From NCBI GenBank assembly GCA_032251315.1, contig JAVVEE010000046.1:1-21264 (forward strand): a stretch of 21,264 nucleotides of DNA, in the 5' to 3' direction. Positions 6,131-14,778 of this stretch are shown piece by piece. The notes under the pieces are model-generated. The model worked only from the letters and a program-made list of their open reading frames with translations. It did no database searches and had not been told where the DNA came from. This stretch comes from LH-M37 sp032251315. GTDB taxonomy: Bacteria; Pseudomonadota; Gammaproteobacteria; SZUA-229. Positions within the stretch are counted from its first letter, which is position 1. The number at the start of each line of letters is the position of its first letter. The position numbers and the translations under genes were made by a program.

Positions 6131-6190
6131 AAAAATTTGTCTGCGATTAAAAGCCTTTAACTTATAACAGCCTGCTGCCAACTATCTTTT

Positions 6191-9100
6191 CTATGTTTTC
6201 TCTGCCTTCTCCCCGCGTCGTTCATACACCAGATACACCAGCGGAATCACCAGCAGTGTGAGCATGGTCGAGGCGAAGGTGCCGAAGATCAGTGATACCG
6301 CCAGGCCGCCGAACACCGGGTCGAAGATGATGATGAAGGTACCGAGCATGATAGAGAAAGCGGTGAGCAGTATCGGGCGCATTCGGGTTATGCCTGCGGC
6401 TAGTACGGCTTCATCGACGGTGTTGCCCGCACGTCGATACTCCAGAATAAAATCAATCAGCAATAATGAATTGCGCACGACGATACCCGCCAGTGCGATG
6501 ACGCCAATCATTGAGGTGGCGGTGAAATACTGGTTCATGATGGCGTGTCCGGGCAGCACGCCAATAATGGTCAGGGGGATTGCCCCCATGACAATTAACG
6601 GGATGGCGAACGAGCGGTAATAACCTACCAGCACCAGATAAATTAGCACAATGGAGACGGCGAAGGCCGAACCCAAATCACGAAACACATCCAGGGTCAG
6701 ACGCATTTCGCCATCCCAGCGCACGGCATAGCCTTCTCCGGTCGGGTCGGACATAAAGTACTGGGTCAGTTTCACACCACTGGGCAGGGTTTTGTTTTCC
6801 AGGTAATCCCACATTCTGTATACCGCATACACCTGACTGGTCTGGGCCAGTTCACCGGTGACATAAACCACCGGATACTGGTCTTTGTGGCGTATCGGTT
6901 TAGGTGCAATTCGTTCTTCAACACTGGCGATATCCATCAACGACACCTGCCGTCCCTGCGGCGTGGTGAAAAAGACATTGGACAGATCTTTCGGCCCGGT
7001 GCGATCCGAAGCGGGTACCCGGAATGTGATCGGTACCGGCTCTTTCTCGTCCTCCAGATGCACCGTGCCGACATCCATGCCGGCCACATAAGCACGCACA
7101 GTTTCGGCGATCGTCGCTGGTGGTATGTTGGTTAGCATGGCCTTTTCACGGTCAATTACAATATTATATTCAGTCACATCTGCGGTCACTGAATCGTCGA
7201 TATCGACCACATCGGGCGTGCTCGCAAAAACTTCGGTACGAAGTTCTTTGGCAATTTCACGCAAGGTTTCATAATCCGGGCCGTAAAGCTCTGCCAGCAA
7301 CGTAGCGCGCACGGGTGGTCCAGGTGGATCTTCGACCAGTTTGATATTGGCCCCGGTCTCTTTCTGCAATTCGTTCAGCGCAGGGCGTAGGCCCAGCACA
7401 ATGTCGATGGATGATTCGTCGCGATGATGTTTATTGACAAGATTCACGCGCACCTCGGCAACATGGGATCCCTCTTTCAAACTCCCGCCGCGCAACAGAC
7501 TATTAAAATCGATAACGCCCGCCTGGCCCACGCTGGTCTCCCAGGTTTCAACCAGCGGATGCTCCCTGACCACGTCACCGACACGCCGTGCCACATAGTC
7601 GGTCACTTCCAGCGCGGTGTCTTCGGGCATATCAATGGTGATCACAAAGGTATTGGTGTTGTTTTTCGGCAGCATCTTAAATTGCACCCACTGATACACC
7701 GGCATAATCAGCACCAGCAACAACACCAGTGTCACCCCGGCAAAAAACAAATTGCGCGTCAATCGGCTGCGTATCAGATGCTTCAACATGCGGGCATAAT
7801 TACGCTCCAGAAAACCGTGCTTCTCTTCGTGACCCTTGCCCTCTACTTTCAAAAACCGGTAGGCCGCCCACGGCGCTACCGTGTAGGCAATCGCCAGTGA
7901 AGCGATCATGGCAACGAGCACATTGAAGGGAATAGGTGACATGTACGGTCCCATCATGCCAGTCACCCAGAACATGGGCAGAAACGCCAGAATAACGGTA
8001 AAGGTCGCCAGATTAGTGGGCCGGCCTATTTCATTAACTGCACTCACAGCTCCGCGTAATCGGTCTACACCTTTTTCCGTGTAATGGCGGTAAATATTTT
8101 CGATCACTACAATCGAATCATCCACCAGCAAACCGAGCGAGAGGATCAATGCGAACAGTGTGATGCGGTTAATGCTCTGACCGGACAGGTAACCCACGGC
8201 AAGGGTGATAAAAAGAATCAGCGGAATGGTGACAGTGACAATGGAAGCGGCCCGCCAGCCCAGTGAAAGAATCAGCAGAACTACCACCGTGCTAATGGCA
8301 ATGGCCAGATGCTCCATTAATACGTTAACTGCATCTTCAGCCCGGGCACCATCATTGCGGGTGACATCGACATTAATGCCGATAGGAATAAGGCTGTCCT
8401 GAATGCGTTCAAGATCTTCAAGAATGGCATCGGCCACACTCACCGCATTCGACCCGGCACGTTTGGCAATGGCGACACTGACTGCCGGTACTTCGTAATC
8501 GGCGGGTTTTTTGCCCTCAAAGGCAGGGCCATAACCAATGCGCGAGACCTTGTCGATTTTTTCCGGTCCGTCGGTAATTTCGGCCACCTGCCTGAGATAG
8601 ACCGGCTTATGCTGCCACAGGGCAACAACGAGATTACCCACATCCTCAGCTGTTTTCAGCGCACCACTGGTCTGCACCATGGCTATGGTATTCCCCCCCA
8701 CAAACGTACCGGAAGGAATCGCGCGGTTAGTGCCTTCAACGACCTTACGGATATTTTCCAGAGTGACGTTATAACGGTGCATGCGTTCAAGATCGAGATC
8801 AACACTGATAGCGCGCTTGCGCCCGCCATGCACATAAGCAACGCCGGTATTATCAACCCGGCGCAGGCGTTCCAGAACATCATTAGCGACTCGTCTGAGA
8901 TTACAGTCAGCTTTGCCATTGCACGACAGTGAAACCACCACGATCGGCACATCATCAACATCAGCGGGCTTCACCAGCGGCTGGCGCGTACCCGGCGGCA
9001 GACGATCGATGTTACTCATAATACGGTCGTACAACCTGACCAGCGCATCTTCCATGTTCTCGCCGACGTTAAACTGCACGCTGACCACGCCCATTGAATC

Positions 9101-9403
9101 CATCGCCGTGCCATAGGTGTGATCCATGCCCGGCAGCCCCTGCAAAATAGCTTCCAGCGGCTTGATGATGAGCTGCTGCACCTCTTGCGGTGAAGCCCCC
9201 GGTTTTTGCACAATGACATTCGCCGCCGGCACCACAATTTTCGGATTCTCTTCGCGCGGCGTCACCAGAAACGCATACACCCCGGCAACGAATGCGAGTA
9301 TAACAATCAGCAGCGTCAGCTTGTTGTCGATAAAATAGGACGCGACGCGTCCGGCGACGTTGAGTTCATTATCTGAACCCTGGGGTGGTATTTGATCAGT
9401 CAT
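6191..9403 (-). CDS. RND efflux transporter permease (HAE1/AcrB-like)
   Basis: A 1070-residue inner-membrane RND pump using the proton gradient. It has the full duplicated layout: TM1 (about 28-47), first porter loop, TM2-6 cluster, amphipathic stretch and TM7 (about 545-570), second porter loop, TM8-12. The TM4 motif GLLVDDSIVVIENIY contains D428 and D429, equivalent to AcrB D407/D408, which marks an HAE1 drug/lipid-type pump rather than a heavy-metal one. At the AcrB K940 position it has R977 (GIVVRNSLLLIDF). The first porter loop contains a C-x5-C pair (C161 and C167) that could form a disulfide. It is the last gene of the tolC-adaptor-permease operon, 11 bases after the adaptor. Substrate cannot be inferred. 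Confidence 0.95.
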   Translation of the reverse strand: MTDQIPPQGSDNELNVAGRVASYFIDNKLTLLIVILAFVAGVYAFLVTPREENPKIVVPAANVIVQKPGASPQEVQQLIIKPLEAILQGLPGMDHTYGTAMDSMGVVSVQFNVGENMEDALVRLYDRIMSNIDRLPPGTRQPLVKPADVDDVPIVVVSLSCNGKADCNLRRVANDVLERLRRVDNTGVAYVHGGRKRAISVDLDLERMHRYNVTLENIRKVVEGTNRAIPSGTFVGGNTIAMVQTSGALKTAEDVGNLVVALWQHKPVYLRQVAEITDGPEKIDKVSRIGYGPAFEGKKPADYEVPAVSVAIAKRAGSNAVSVADAILEDLERIQDSLIPIGINVDVTRNDGARAEDAVNVLMEHLAIAISTVVVLLILSLGWRAASIVTVTIPLILFITLAVGYLSGQSINRITLFALILSLGLLVDDSIVVIENIYRHYTEKGVDRLRGAVSAVNEIGRPTNLATFTVILAFLPMFWVTGMMGPYMSPIPFNVLVAMIASLAIAYTVAPWAAYRFLKVEGKGHEEKHGFLERNYARMLKHLIRSRLTRNLFFAGVTLVLLLVLIMPVYQWVQFKMLPKNNTNTFVITIDMPEDTALEVTDYVARRVGDVVREHPLVETWETSVGQAGVIDFNSLLRGGSLKEGSHVAEVRVNLVNKHHRDESSIDIVLGLRPALNELQKETGANIKLVEDPPGPPVRATLLAELYGPDYETLREIAKELRTEVFASTPDVVDIDDSVTADVTEYNIVIDREKAMLTNIPPATIAETVRAYVAGMDVGTVHLEDEKEPVPITFRVPASDRTGPKDLSNVFFTTPQGRQVSLMDIASVEERIAPKPIRHKDQYPVVYVTGELAQTSQVYAVYRMWDYLENKTLPSGVKLTQYFMSDPTGEGYAVRWDGEMRLTLDVFRDLGSAFAVSIVLIYLVLVGYYRSFAIPLIVMGAIPLTIIGVLPGHAIMNQYFTATSMIGVIALAGIVVRNSLLLIDFILEYRRAGNTVDEAVLAAGITRMRPILLTAFSIMLGTFIIIFDPVFGGLAVSLIFGTFASTMLTLLVIPLVYLVYERRGEKAEKT

Positions 9404-9414
9404 TATTTAACCGG

Positions 9415-9798
9415 TTATTTCCTTGTTGAAATTTTTATTGGACTACCATCGTGAACCTTCTCCAGATCACCCATGAGCAGTGTTTCACCACCGAATAATC
9501 CGCTGAGAATTTTCACTTTTTTGCCGCTGATTTCACCGGGCTGCACCATACGAAAACGTGCTTTATTATCTTGCACCACAAAAACTCCGGGAATGCCGTA
9601 GCGATAAGTCAACGCAGTATGGGGAATTGATATGTACTTATCCTTCCCCGGCACCGCCTCAACTTCCACCACAGGCCTTTCAATAATCGGCAACCTGCTT
9701 GCTATTAATCCGGTCTCGACGGCATAGACATTAAATACCAGCAGCATCGGCAGCGCCAGCGCCACCAGCCGTGTCAACATACATCCGGCCCGGCTCAT
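9415..9798 (-). CDS. Minimal RND periplasmic adaptor: signal peptide plus C-terminal membrane-proximal domain only
   Basis: A 127-residue protein between the channel and permease genes. Residues about 7-26 are a signal peptide ending VYA. The rest, IPHTALTYRYGIPGVFVVQD, then RMVQPGEISGKKVKILSGLF and GGETLLMGDLEKVHDGSPIK, matches the C-terminal membrane-proximal domain of RND membrane-fusion proteins. The lipoyl domain, helical hairpin and most or all of the beta-barrel that make up the other two thirds of normal adaptors (about 350-400 residues) are absent. It is not a visible frameshift relic: its ATG overlaps the TGA of the tolC-like gene (ATGA), and the permease starts 11 bases after its stop. 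A second ATG at residue 7 is also possible. It may work with an adaptor encoded elsewhere or be a specialised short adaptor. Confidence 0.75.
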   Translation of the reverse strand: MSRAGCMLTRLVALALPMLLVFNVYAVETGLIASRLPIIERPVVEVEAVPGKDKYISIPHTALTYRYGIPGVFVVQDNKARFRMVQPGEISGKKVKILSGLFGGETLLMGDLEKVHDGSPIKISTRK

Positions 9799-11144
9799 GG
9801 CAACACCCTATCCGGCAGCATTAATGTGCCTGTTGTCAGCGGTAACTCAGCCCGCGCCACATTCAGATTCAAACGTGCTGTCAGCTTTTCAATGCGCGCA
9901 TTGGTATACAGCTGCTCGGACTGGAGCAGATCGAGCAGAATAGTCCGCCCCTGCCCGTAACGTTGTTGCACCAGCTTTACCGTGCGCCGTGCATCTTTTA
10001 CATTATCCTCGGCGATGGCCAGCCGCTCTCTCGATTCCAGCAAGCGGCTATAGGCATCCCGCACCTGTTTCTGTACCGACAGTTCCAGCGACTGCAACTG
10101 CCACTGCATCTCACGCTGCTGCGCCAGCTTCACATCAATTTCAGCACTGCTCTCGCCATTGTACAAATCAAAACTGAGCACACCCATAATGCTGGATGAC
10201 TGACTCTCGAAACCCGGATTATCGTCATACCAGTTCGAACTCAGCACCACATCAACACTCGGCTTACGCACCGAACGCGCCGCCTCAACCCGCGCCTGCG
10301 CCGCCTGCACCATGGCACGCGCCGCAGCGAGGTCCTTGCGATTATCCAGCGCCAGCTTCTCATTTTCGGAGATAGAGACATCGCCGCTAACAGGCGCTAT
10401 ATTTTCTTCCGCCAGGCTGATTTCGCTGTCCATGGGCAAGCCCATCACCATCTTAAATTCATCGACGGCGGAACGACGACGCGTTTCCGCCTGCTCCCGC
10501 TGAGAACGCACCGCCGCCAGATTCACCGCCGCGGCCAGCTTATCCGATTCGACAATACGCCCCTGCCTGGCCAGCCTGGCCGTGGTGTTAGCATGTTGAC
10601 GCGCCGCCGCCACCGCCTCTTCGGCAATGACCAGCCCCTGCTCCGTGGCCTTCACAAACAGATAAGCGCTAATAGTGTTAAAAGCGATTTGCTTACGCTC
10701 ACGCTGATATTGCAAGCGGGCGTTTCTCTCACTATGTTCAGCGTCCTCCTCCATGGCCGAAAAACGCCCGCCGGTATACACCGGCCAGCGCAGTGCCAGC
10801 TCAGTGAAATATAAATCTGAAGATCCGGGATGATTAAGCCGGGCAGGCTCAAAATCGGCCGAGGTCACCTGACGGGTATTGAGCTTGTCGGCAAAGGCAT
10901 CGAGCGGGTTGTCACTTAAACGCGCAGTATGCGAAAGCGTCACCGTAGGCAAATGCCTTGCCCTGCTGGTCTGGGTACGTGCGACCGAAGCGCCGACCTG
11001 ATATCGCCCCGCATTCAAACCCGGATTATTTTTAAGCGCATGCGCAACCGCCGAATCAAGATCAAAACCCTGTGCCTGCACATAACCGCTGCCTAAAGCC
11101 AGTGCACATACTAATGGGATGTTTATTGAACACCGAAAAACCAT
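9795..11144 (-). CDS. TolC-family outer-membrane efflux channel
   Basis: A 449-residue outer-membrane factor with a signal peptide ending VQA before QGFDLDSAVAHALKNNPGLN. Two OEP repeats are visible: an N-terminal half with SDLYFTELALRWPVYTGGRF followed by long coiled-coil helices, and a C-terminal half with IMGVLSFDLYNGESSAEIDV and another long helical stretch ending at the RYGQGRTILLDLLQSEQLY motif, which is typical of the family. It would form the trimeric channel-tunnel for the RND permease encoded two genes downstream. It is the first gene of the operon, and its TGA overlaps the adaptor ATG. No N-terminal lipobox is seen, unlike OprM-type channels. A candidate promoter lies at 11222-11249. 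Confidence 0.9.
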   Translation of the reverse strand: MVFRCSINIPLVCALALGSGYVQAQGFDLDSAVAHALKNNPGLNAGRYQVGASVARTQTSRARHLPTVTLSHTARLSDNPLDAFADKLNTRQVTSADFEPARLNHPGSSDLYFTELALRWPVYTGGRFSAMEEDAEHSERNARLQYQRERKQIAFNTISAYLFVKATEQGLVIAEEAVAAARQHANTTARLARQGRIVESDKLAAAVNLAAVRSQREQAETRRRSAVDEFKMVMGLPMDSEISLAEENIAPVSGDVSISENEKLALDNRKDLAAARAMVQAAQARVEAARSVRKPSVDVVLSSNWYDDNPGFESQSSSIMGVLSFDLYNGESSAEIDVKLAQQREMQWQLQSLELSVQKQVRDAYSRLLESRERLAIAEDNVKDARRTVKLVQQRYGQGRTILLDLLQSEQLYTNARIEKLTARLNLNVARAELPLTTGTLMLPDRVLP

Positions 11145-11221
11145 GACTTAACCCGCGTAAATTTATTTATTAACTTCGTGTACGGAAACGTGCTGCTGGA
11201 ATTTTACCCGAGCACCCTCAC

Positions 11222-11249
11222 AATATATAGCTACTCTATACTATTACAA
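11222..11249 (-). promoter_or_regulatory. Candidate sigma70 promoter for the tolC-adaptor-RND operon
   Basis: On the minus strand TTGTAA (11249-11244) and TATATT (11227-11222) are separated by 16 bases. Transcription would start near 11215, leaving a leader of about 70 bases before the channel ATG at 11144. No operator palindrome or divergent regulator gene is seen next to it. Confidence 0.4.
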
Positions 11250-11313
11250 GACCATACCGAAATACTAAGCATTATTACGAAGTTTCGATATTTTTACGAA
11301 AGCCCAAACATGG

Positions 11314-11362
11314 ATTTCGTCCTTAGATTCGTTAACGGTGCCTCCATGCACCACTACTCCGG
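11314..11362 (+). repeat. Dispersed 49-bp repeat, copy 2
   Basis: The partner of 6082-6130, in the same orientation. It is followed at once by a CCGGC-CTAC-GCCGG hairpin (11359-11372) that the first copy lacks. It sits in the 282-base non-coding gap between znuB and the tolC-like gene, in which I see no other gene. Confidence 0.65.
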
Positions 11363-11426
11363 CCTACGCCGGTATGACAAAAGTGTGAGGGAGATGGTAT
11401 CTACGCGTTATTGCGTGATAAACACA

Positions 11427-12218
11427 CTACCGCCGCGAGCGCACCACACTCGATACAAAAAACACGATTGCGGCGGCGACAACCATTGCCGGTGCGGTGG
11501 GGGCGTCCCAGTAGAGTGAAGCGCCCAGACCCAGCACCACAGATAACATTGCAAACAGCATCGAGAGCATAACCATCTGCAAGGGTGTTTTTGAATACAG
11601 TCGCGCACTCGCTGCCGGGATGACCAGTAAGGCGGTGATCAACAAAACCCCGACTACTTTTATCGCCACGGCGATGGTAAGCGCCAGCAGCAGCATGAAC
11701 ATGAAGCGGGTTCGGTTGACTGAGACGCCGTCGGTGCGCGCCAGTTCTTCGTGTACCGAGATCGAGAGCAAATCTCGCCAGAGATAGGCGAACAGTGACA
11801 GCACCAGCACGACGCCGGCGTAAATCCAGACCAGTTCTTCGCGGCTGACGGCGAGTATGTCGCCGAACAGGTAGGCCATGAGATCGACATTGGAGCCCTG
11901 TTTCTGCGCGACCGATAAAAAAATCAGCCCCAGCGCCAGCGCGCTGTGCGACATGATGCCCAGCAGGGTGTCGTTGGATAAATCCTGTTTCTTCTCCAGC
12001 CAGTACAGCAACGATGCCAGCACGATGCCGATGATGGCGACGCCGAGTATCGGCAGGATGTCGGCGGAAACCGCCAGCGCCACGCCCAGCAACGCGGAGT
12101 GCGCCAGGGTGTCGCCAAAATAGGCCATGCGTCGCCACACCACAATGCAGCCCAGTGAACCGGCCAGCAGTGCCAGGCCGATGCCGGCGACTAATGCGTT
12201 GATGATGAAATCATCCAT
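11427..12218 (-). CDS. znuB: Zinc ABC transporter permease ZnuB
   Basis: A 263-residue inner-membrane permease of the ABC-3 family that moves zinc handed over by ZnuA, powered by ZnuC. I choose the ATG at 12218 (MDDFIINALVAGIGLALLAG), where ZnuB proteins normally begin and which overlaps the znuC stop by 8 bases. Fourteen extra residues are open upstream but are unlike the family. Family signatures include GCIVVWRRMAYFGDTLAHSA near the N-terminus, with the conserved FGDxLAHSALLGVAL, and KVVGVLLITALLVIPAASAR in the second half. About eight membrane helices are evident. Nothing points to manganese or iron in preference to zinc except the neighbouring His-rich ZnuA, which favours zinc. Confidence 0.9.
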   Translation of the reverse strand: MDDFIINALVAGIGLALLAGSLGCIVVWRRMAYFGDTLAHSALLGVALAVSADILPILGVAIIGIVLASLLYWLEKKQDLSNDTLLGIMSHSALALGLIFLSVAQKQGSNVDLMAYLFGDILAVSREELVWIYAGVVLVLSLFAYLWRDLLSISVHEELARTDGVSVNRTRFMFMLLLALTIAVAIKVVGVLLITALLVIPAASARLYSKTPLQMVMLSMLFAMLSVVLGLGASLYWDAPTAPAMVVAAAIVFFVSSVVRSRR

Positions 12219-12981
12219 GACGATGACTGCAATCTTCATGATGGGTGCAGACGATGGCACCGTCCAGCTCGTGTTCGTGGTCGTGCACGTGTGAATACAC
12301 CGCCATGCCGTCGAGCGCGTCGCCGAACAGTTTCAGGTATTCGGGGTGCTCGCTGATGTGATCGGGATGGCCGGTGCAGCAGACGTGGGTGTTCAGGCAG
12401 ATCACCTGATCGGTGGCGGCCATCACCAGATGCAGGTCGTGGGAGACCATGAGCACGCCGCAGGCATGATGATCGCGGATGGCGGCGATCATTTTATACA
12501 GCGCCTGCTGGCCGATAATGTCGACGCCCTGCGCGGGTTCGTCCAGCACCAGCACGTTGGGCCGCTTCAGCAGCGCCCGGCCCAGCAGCACGCGCTGCAA
12601 TTCGCCGCCGGATATATTCTGGATGGCCGAGTCGGTGATGTGGCTGACGCCCACCTCTTCCAGCACCTGCGCGATTTCATCGTCACTATAGCGCGCACCC
12701 AGTTGCAAAAAATCGCGTACACGCAGGGGCAATACCGGATTGATGGTGGTGCGCTGGGGCACGTAGCCGATTCTTAAATCGGCGCGGCGGTAAACCTTGC
12801 CTTCGCTGGCCTCACTCAGACCGAGGAGGATTCGAATCAGGCTGGTTTTGCCGGCACCGTTAGGACCGATCAGGGTCACGATTTCGGATTCGTGCAGGCT
12901 GAGGTTCACATCCGAAAGAATGGTTTTACCCTGCCGTTTCAGCCCCAGATTTTCTGCGGCCAGTAAAACATTTTTTTCCAC
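12211..12981 (-). CDS. znuC: Zinc ABC transporter ATPase ZnuC with His/Cys-rich tail
   Basis: A 256-residue ATPase. Walker A is GPNGAGKT (39-46), signature ISGGELQR (123-130), Walker B VLVLDEP (143-149) and H-loop H181 (VSHDLH). The start is GTG, supported by GGAG about 7 bases upstream; no ATG fits better. The C-terminal 28 residues are unusual in composition: SHVHDHEH around 230-237 and CTHHEDCSHRHG at 245-256, a likely metal-binding tail on the cytoplasmic subunit. His-rich ends are known in some ZnuC proteins; here two Cys are added. The last codons overlap the start of znuB. It is transcribed divergently from znuA across 115 bases. Confidence 0.93.
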   Translation of the reverse strand: MEKNVLLAAENLGLKRQGKTILSDVNLSLHESEIVTLIGPNGAGKTSLIRILLGLSEASEGKVYRRADLRIGYVPQRTTINPVLPLRVRDFLQLGARYSDDEIAQVLEEVGVSHITDSAIQNISGGELQRVLLGRALLKRPNVLVLDEPAQGVDIIGQQALYKMIAAIRDHHACGVLMVSHDLHLVMAATDQVICLNTHVCCTGHPDHISEHPEYLKLFGDALDGMAVYSHVHDHEHELDGAIVCTHHEDCSHRHG

Positions 12982-13096
12982 TGATAACTCCAGAACAGTT
13001 TGCGCGGCGTATTCAGACTGCTTGACTACGGCTTTTCTGATGATGATTTGATGCTAAAATTGTGGCCTTATCTTATCTCATATTGCATCCACTATC

Positions 13097-14062
13097 GTGA
13101 CTAAACAGCTCCGCTTGCTAACACTTCTGCTATTCATGGCCACTTCAGCGAGCGCAGAGACTAATTCGCTGCGCATTGTCGCCAGCATCAAGCCGGTGCA
13201 TTCGCTGGTAACGGCCATTACTCAGGGCGTTGGCGAAGCCGAGCTGCTGATGAGCACCAACCAGTCGCCCCACCATTACAGCCTGCGACCTTCCGAGCGC
13301 AGAATGCTGGCTAACGCGGATGTGATTTTCTGGATCGGCCCGAACCTGGAAAGCTTCATGCCCCGCATTCTTGAAAGCCTGGACGACAACAGCAAGGCGG
13401 TGGCGCTTATTCAGACGCCGGGCCTGAAATTACTGCCGATCCGTTCCGCTGATCATGACCACGGCGAACCCGGCCATGCTGAAGATAACGACAAGAATCA
13501 CGCTGATGAAACACCGAGCCATGATGAGCACGCGCCGGATCACTTTTATACCAATATTGATGCGCACATCTGGCTGAACACCGCTAACGTCGAGACGCTG
13601 ATCGATGCCATCACCCAACGGCTGATTGCTCTCGACCCCGAACACCAGCCGCAGTATCTGGCCAACAGCCGACAGTTACGGATTGAAGTTGCACAACTGA
13701 GGTCAGAACTGCAACAGTCATTGAACAGTGTTGATACTGCTTTTATTACCTACCACGATGGCTATCAATATTTTGAAAATGAATTCAGTTTGAACAACGC
13801 CGGCTTTGTCACCAGCTCGGAATTGCAACCCGGCGCCCGACGCGTCAGCGAGCTGAAACAGATGATCAGGGAACAGGGTATCGACTGTATTTTTTATGAC
13901 GCCCCGGTAAAACCCCCGCTACTGAAAGCGCTGCTTTCCGAGGCAGAGGCCGGAGCCTTTATGCTCGACCCGGTGGGAATTTTCGTCGAACCGGGTCGAG
14001 AGGCCTGGTTCAAAATTATGCGCACCATGGCCAATGAGTTTATACACTGCCGGCAGCAATAA
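13097..14062 (+). CDS. znuA: Zinc ABC transporter periplasmic binding protein ZnuA
   Basis: A 321-residue cluster A-I solute-binding protein. The signal peptide ends at SASA before ETNSLRIVASIKPVHSLV. Likely zinc ligands are H60 (SPHHYSLRPSE), H157 (DAHIWL), H220 (TYHDGYQYF) and D291 (LDPVG). Between the first two lies a His- and acid-rich loop (about 119-149, eight His), the feature that marks zinc- rather than manganese-binding members. The start is GTG; no strong ribosome site precedes it, but the next in-frame ATG (residue 14) would cut the signal peptide. It is divergent from znuCB. I see no clear Zur box in the 115-base gap, although Zur control would be expected from the family. Confidence 0.93.
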   Translation: MTKQLRLLTLLLFMATSASAETNSLRIVASIKPVHSLVTAITQGVGEAELLMSTNQSPHHYSLRPSERRMLANADVIFWIGPNLESFMPRILESLDDNSKAVALIQTPGLKLLPIRSADHDHGEPGHAEDNDKNHADETPSHDEHAPDHFYTNIDAHIWLNTANVETLIDAITQRLIALDPEHQPQYLANSRQLRIEVAQLRSELQQSLNSVDTAFITYHDGYQYFENEFSLNNAGFVTSSELQPGARRVSELKQMIREQGIDCIFYDAPVKPPLLKALLSEAEAGAFMLDPVGIFVEPGREAWFKIMRTMANEFIHCRQQ

Positions 14063-14123
14063 TCGCCGCCCGTGCATTAAGCCACGCCACGCTCTCTGGC
14101 AAAATAGTGAAGAGGAGACTTCA

Positions 14124-14540
14124 ATGGTTCATCAACAACAACTGCGTTTTTCAACCGAGGGGCGCGGCACCTACAACATCAGCCGACAGATCAGCGAAGT
14201 CATCGAAAAATCGGGCGTCCGCACCGGCATCTGCCAGATCTTTGTCCTCCACACCAGCGCTTCGCTCATTGTCTGCGAGAACGCAGACCCCACAGTCAGA
14301 ACCGACCTGGATGCGTTCATGAAACGCCTGGTGCCCGACGGCGACAGCCTGTTCAAACACACCGACGAAGGCCCAGACGACATGTCCGCTCACGTGCGCA
14401 CCATCCTGACCCAAAGCTCGCTCTCAATCCCCGTGCACGACGGCAAAGCACACCTGGGCATCTGGCAGGGCATCTACCTCTGGGAACACCGAACCAGCTC
14501 ATTCAAACGCAATGTGTCGGTTACGGTTATTGGCGAGTGA
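14124..14540 (+). CDS. YjbQ-family (UPF0047) protein
   Basis: A 138-residue protein of the secondary thiamine-phosphate-synthase-like YjbQ/UPF0047 family. The open frame extends further left into znuA, but the ATG at 14124 is chosen because AGGAG sits 6-7 bases before it and the family starts here. Conserved blocks are LHTSAS (42-47), ENADPTVRTD (52-61), HTDEGPDDMSAH (79-90) and LGIWQGIYLWEHR (111-123); the His and acidic residues probably form the metal and active site. E. coli YjbQ weakly replaces ThiE in vivo, but the physiological reaction is unknown. It lies 61 bases downstream of znuA and could be co-transcribed. Note that thiDE is only 550 bases further on. Confidence 0.9.
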   Translation: MVHQQQLRFSTEGRGTYNISRQISEVIEKSGVRTGICQIFVLHTSASLIVCENADPTVRTDLDAFMKRLVPDGDSLFKHTDEGPDDMSAHVRTILTQSSLSIPVHDGKAHLGIWQGIYLWEHRTSSFKRNVSVTVIGE

Positions 14541-14554
14541 TTTTAAGGCAATGC

Positions 14555-14580
14555 ATTCACCGCGGAGGCGCGGAGGAAAA
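14555..14580. repeat. GCG-rich dispersed intergenic element, copy C (inverted)
   Basis: TTCACCGCGGAGGCGCGGAGG followed by AAAA; its reverse complement has the layout of the elements at 155-190 and 1025-1057. It begins 14 bases after the YjbQ stop codon. The rest of 14541-14778 shows no gene or clear terminator. Confidence 0.5.
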
Positions 14581-14778
14581 TCAAAAAATAAGTTAGTTGG
14601 TTGGTGCCTCATGTTTACTCTAATGTGCACCGTTCACATGCATGTAAGGCTGAATAAGAATTTTATAACCAAACAAGTTAACACAATTTATTTTTATCGC
14701 CTTCATCTGCGGAGCAGTTAATCTTATAAACCTGCACGGCAATCTTGACTGAAATAATTCATACCGATAATGACAAGG

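Larger units (their letters stand above)
5814..6190. other. 377-base non-coding stretch with hairpins and a dispersed repeat
   Basis: I see no credible gene. It holds a perfect 8-bp hairpin (6025-6032 with 6038-6045), a CCTGCGGG self-complementary stretch right after it, and copy 1 of a 49-base repeat (6082-6130) also found at 11314-11362. The left end presumably carries the promoter of the barrel gene; no consensus -35/-10 is clear. Confidence 0.6.

Noticed and set aside
5680..6150. Rightward 156-residue frame in the 5.8-6.1 kb gap
   Set aside because: It overlaps the N-terminal part of the beta-barrel gene on the other strand and runs through hairpins and the dispersed repeat; composition is not protein-like.
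11178..11519. Rightward 113-residue frame over the second repeat copy
   Set aside because: No family resemblance, crosses the 3' end of znuB, and its only notable part is the repeat-derived segment, reported separately.
12218..12260. Extended N-terminus of ZnuB
   Set aside because: The extra 14 residues are read from codons of the znuC His-rich tail in another frame and are unlike ZnuB proteins.
13028..13096. Zur box between znuC and znuA
   Set aside because: No palindrome resembling the gammaproteobacterial Zur consensus could be found; only a TAAAAT that may be a -10 element.
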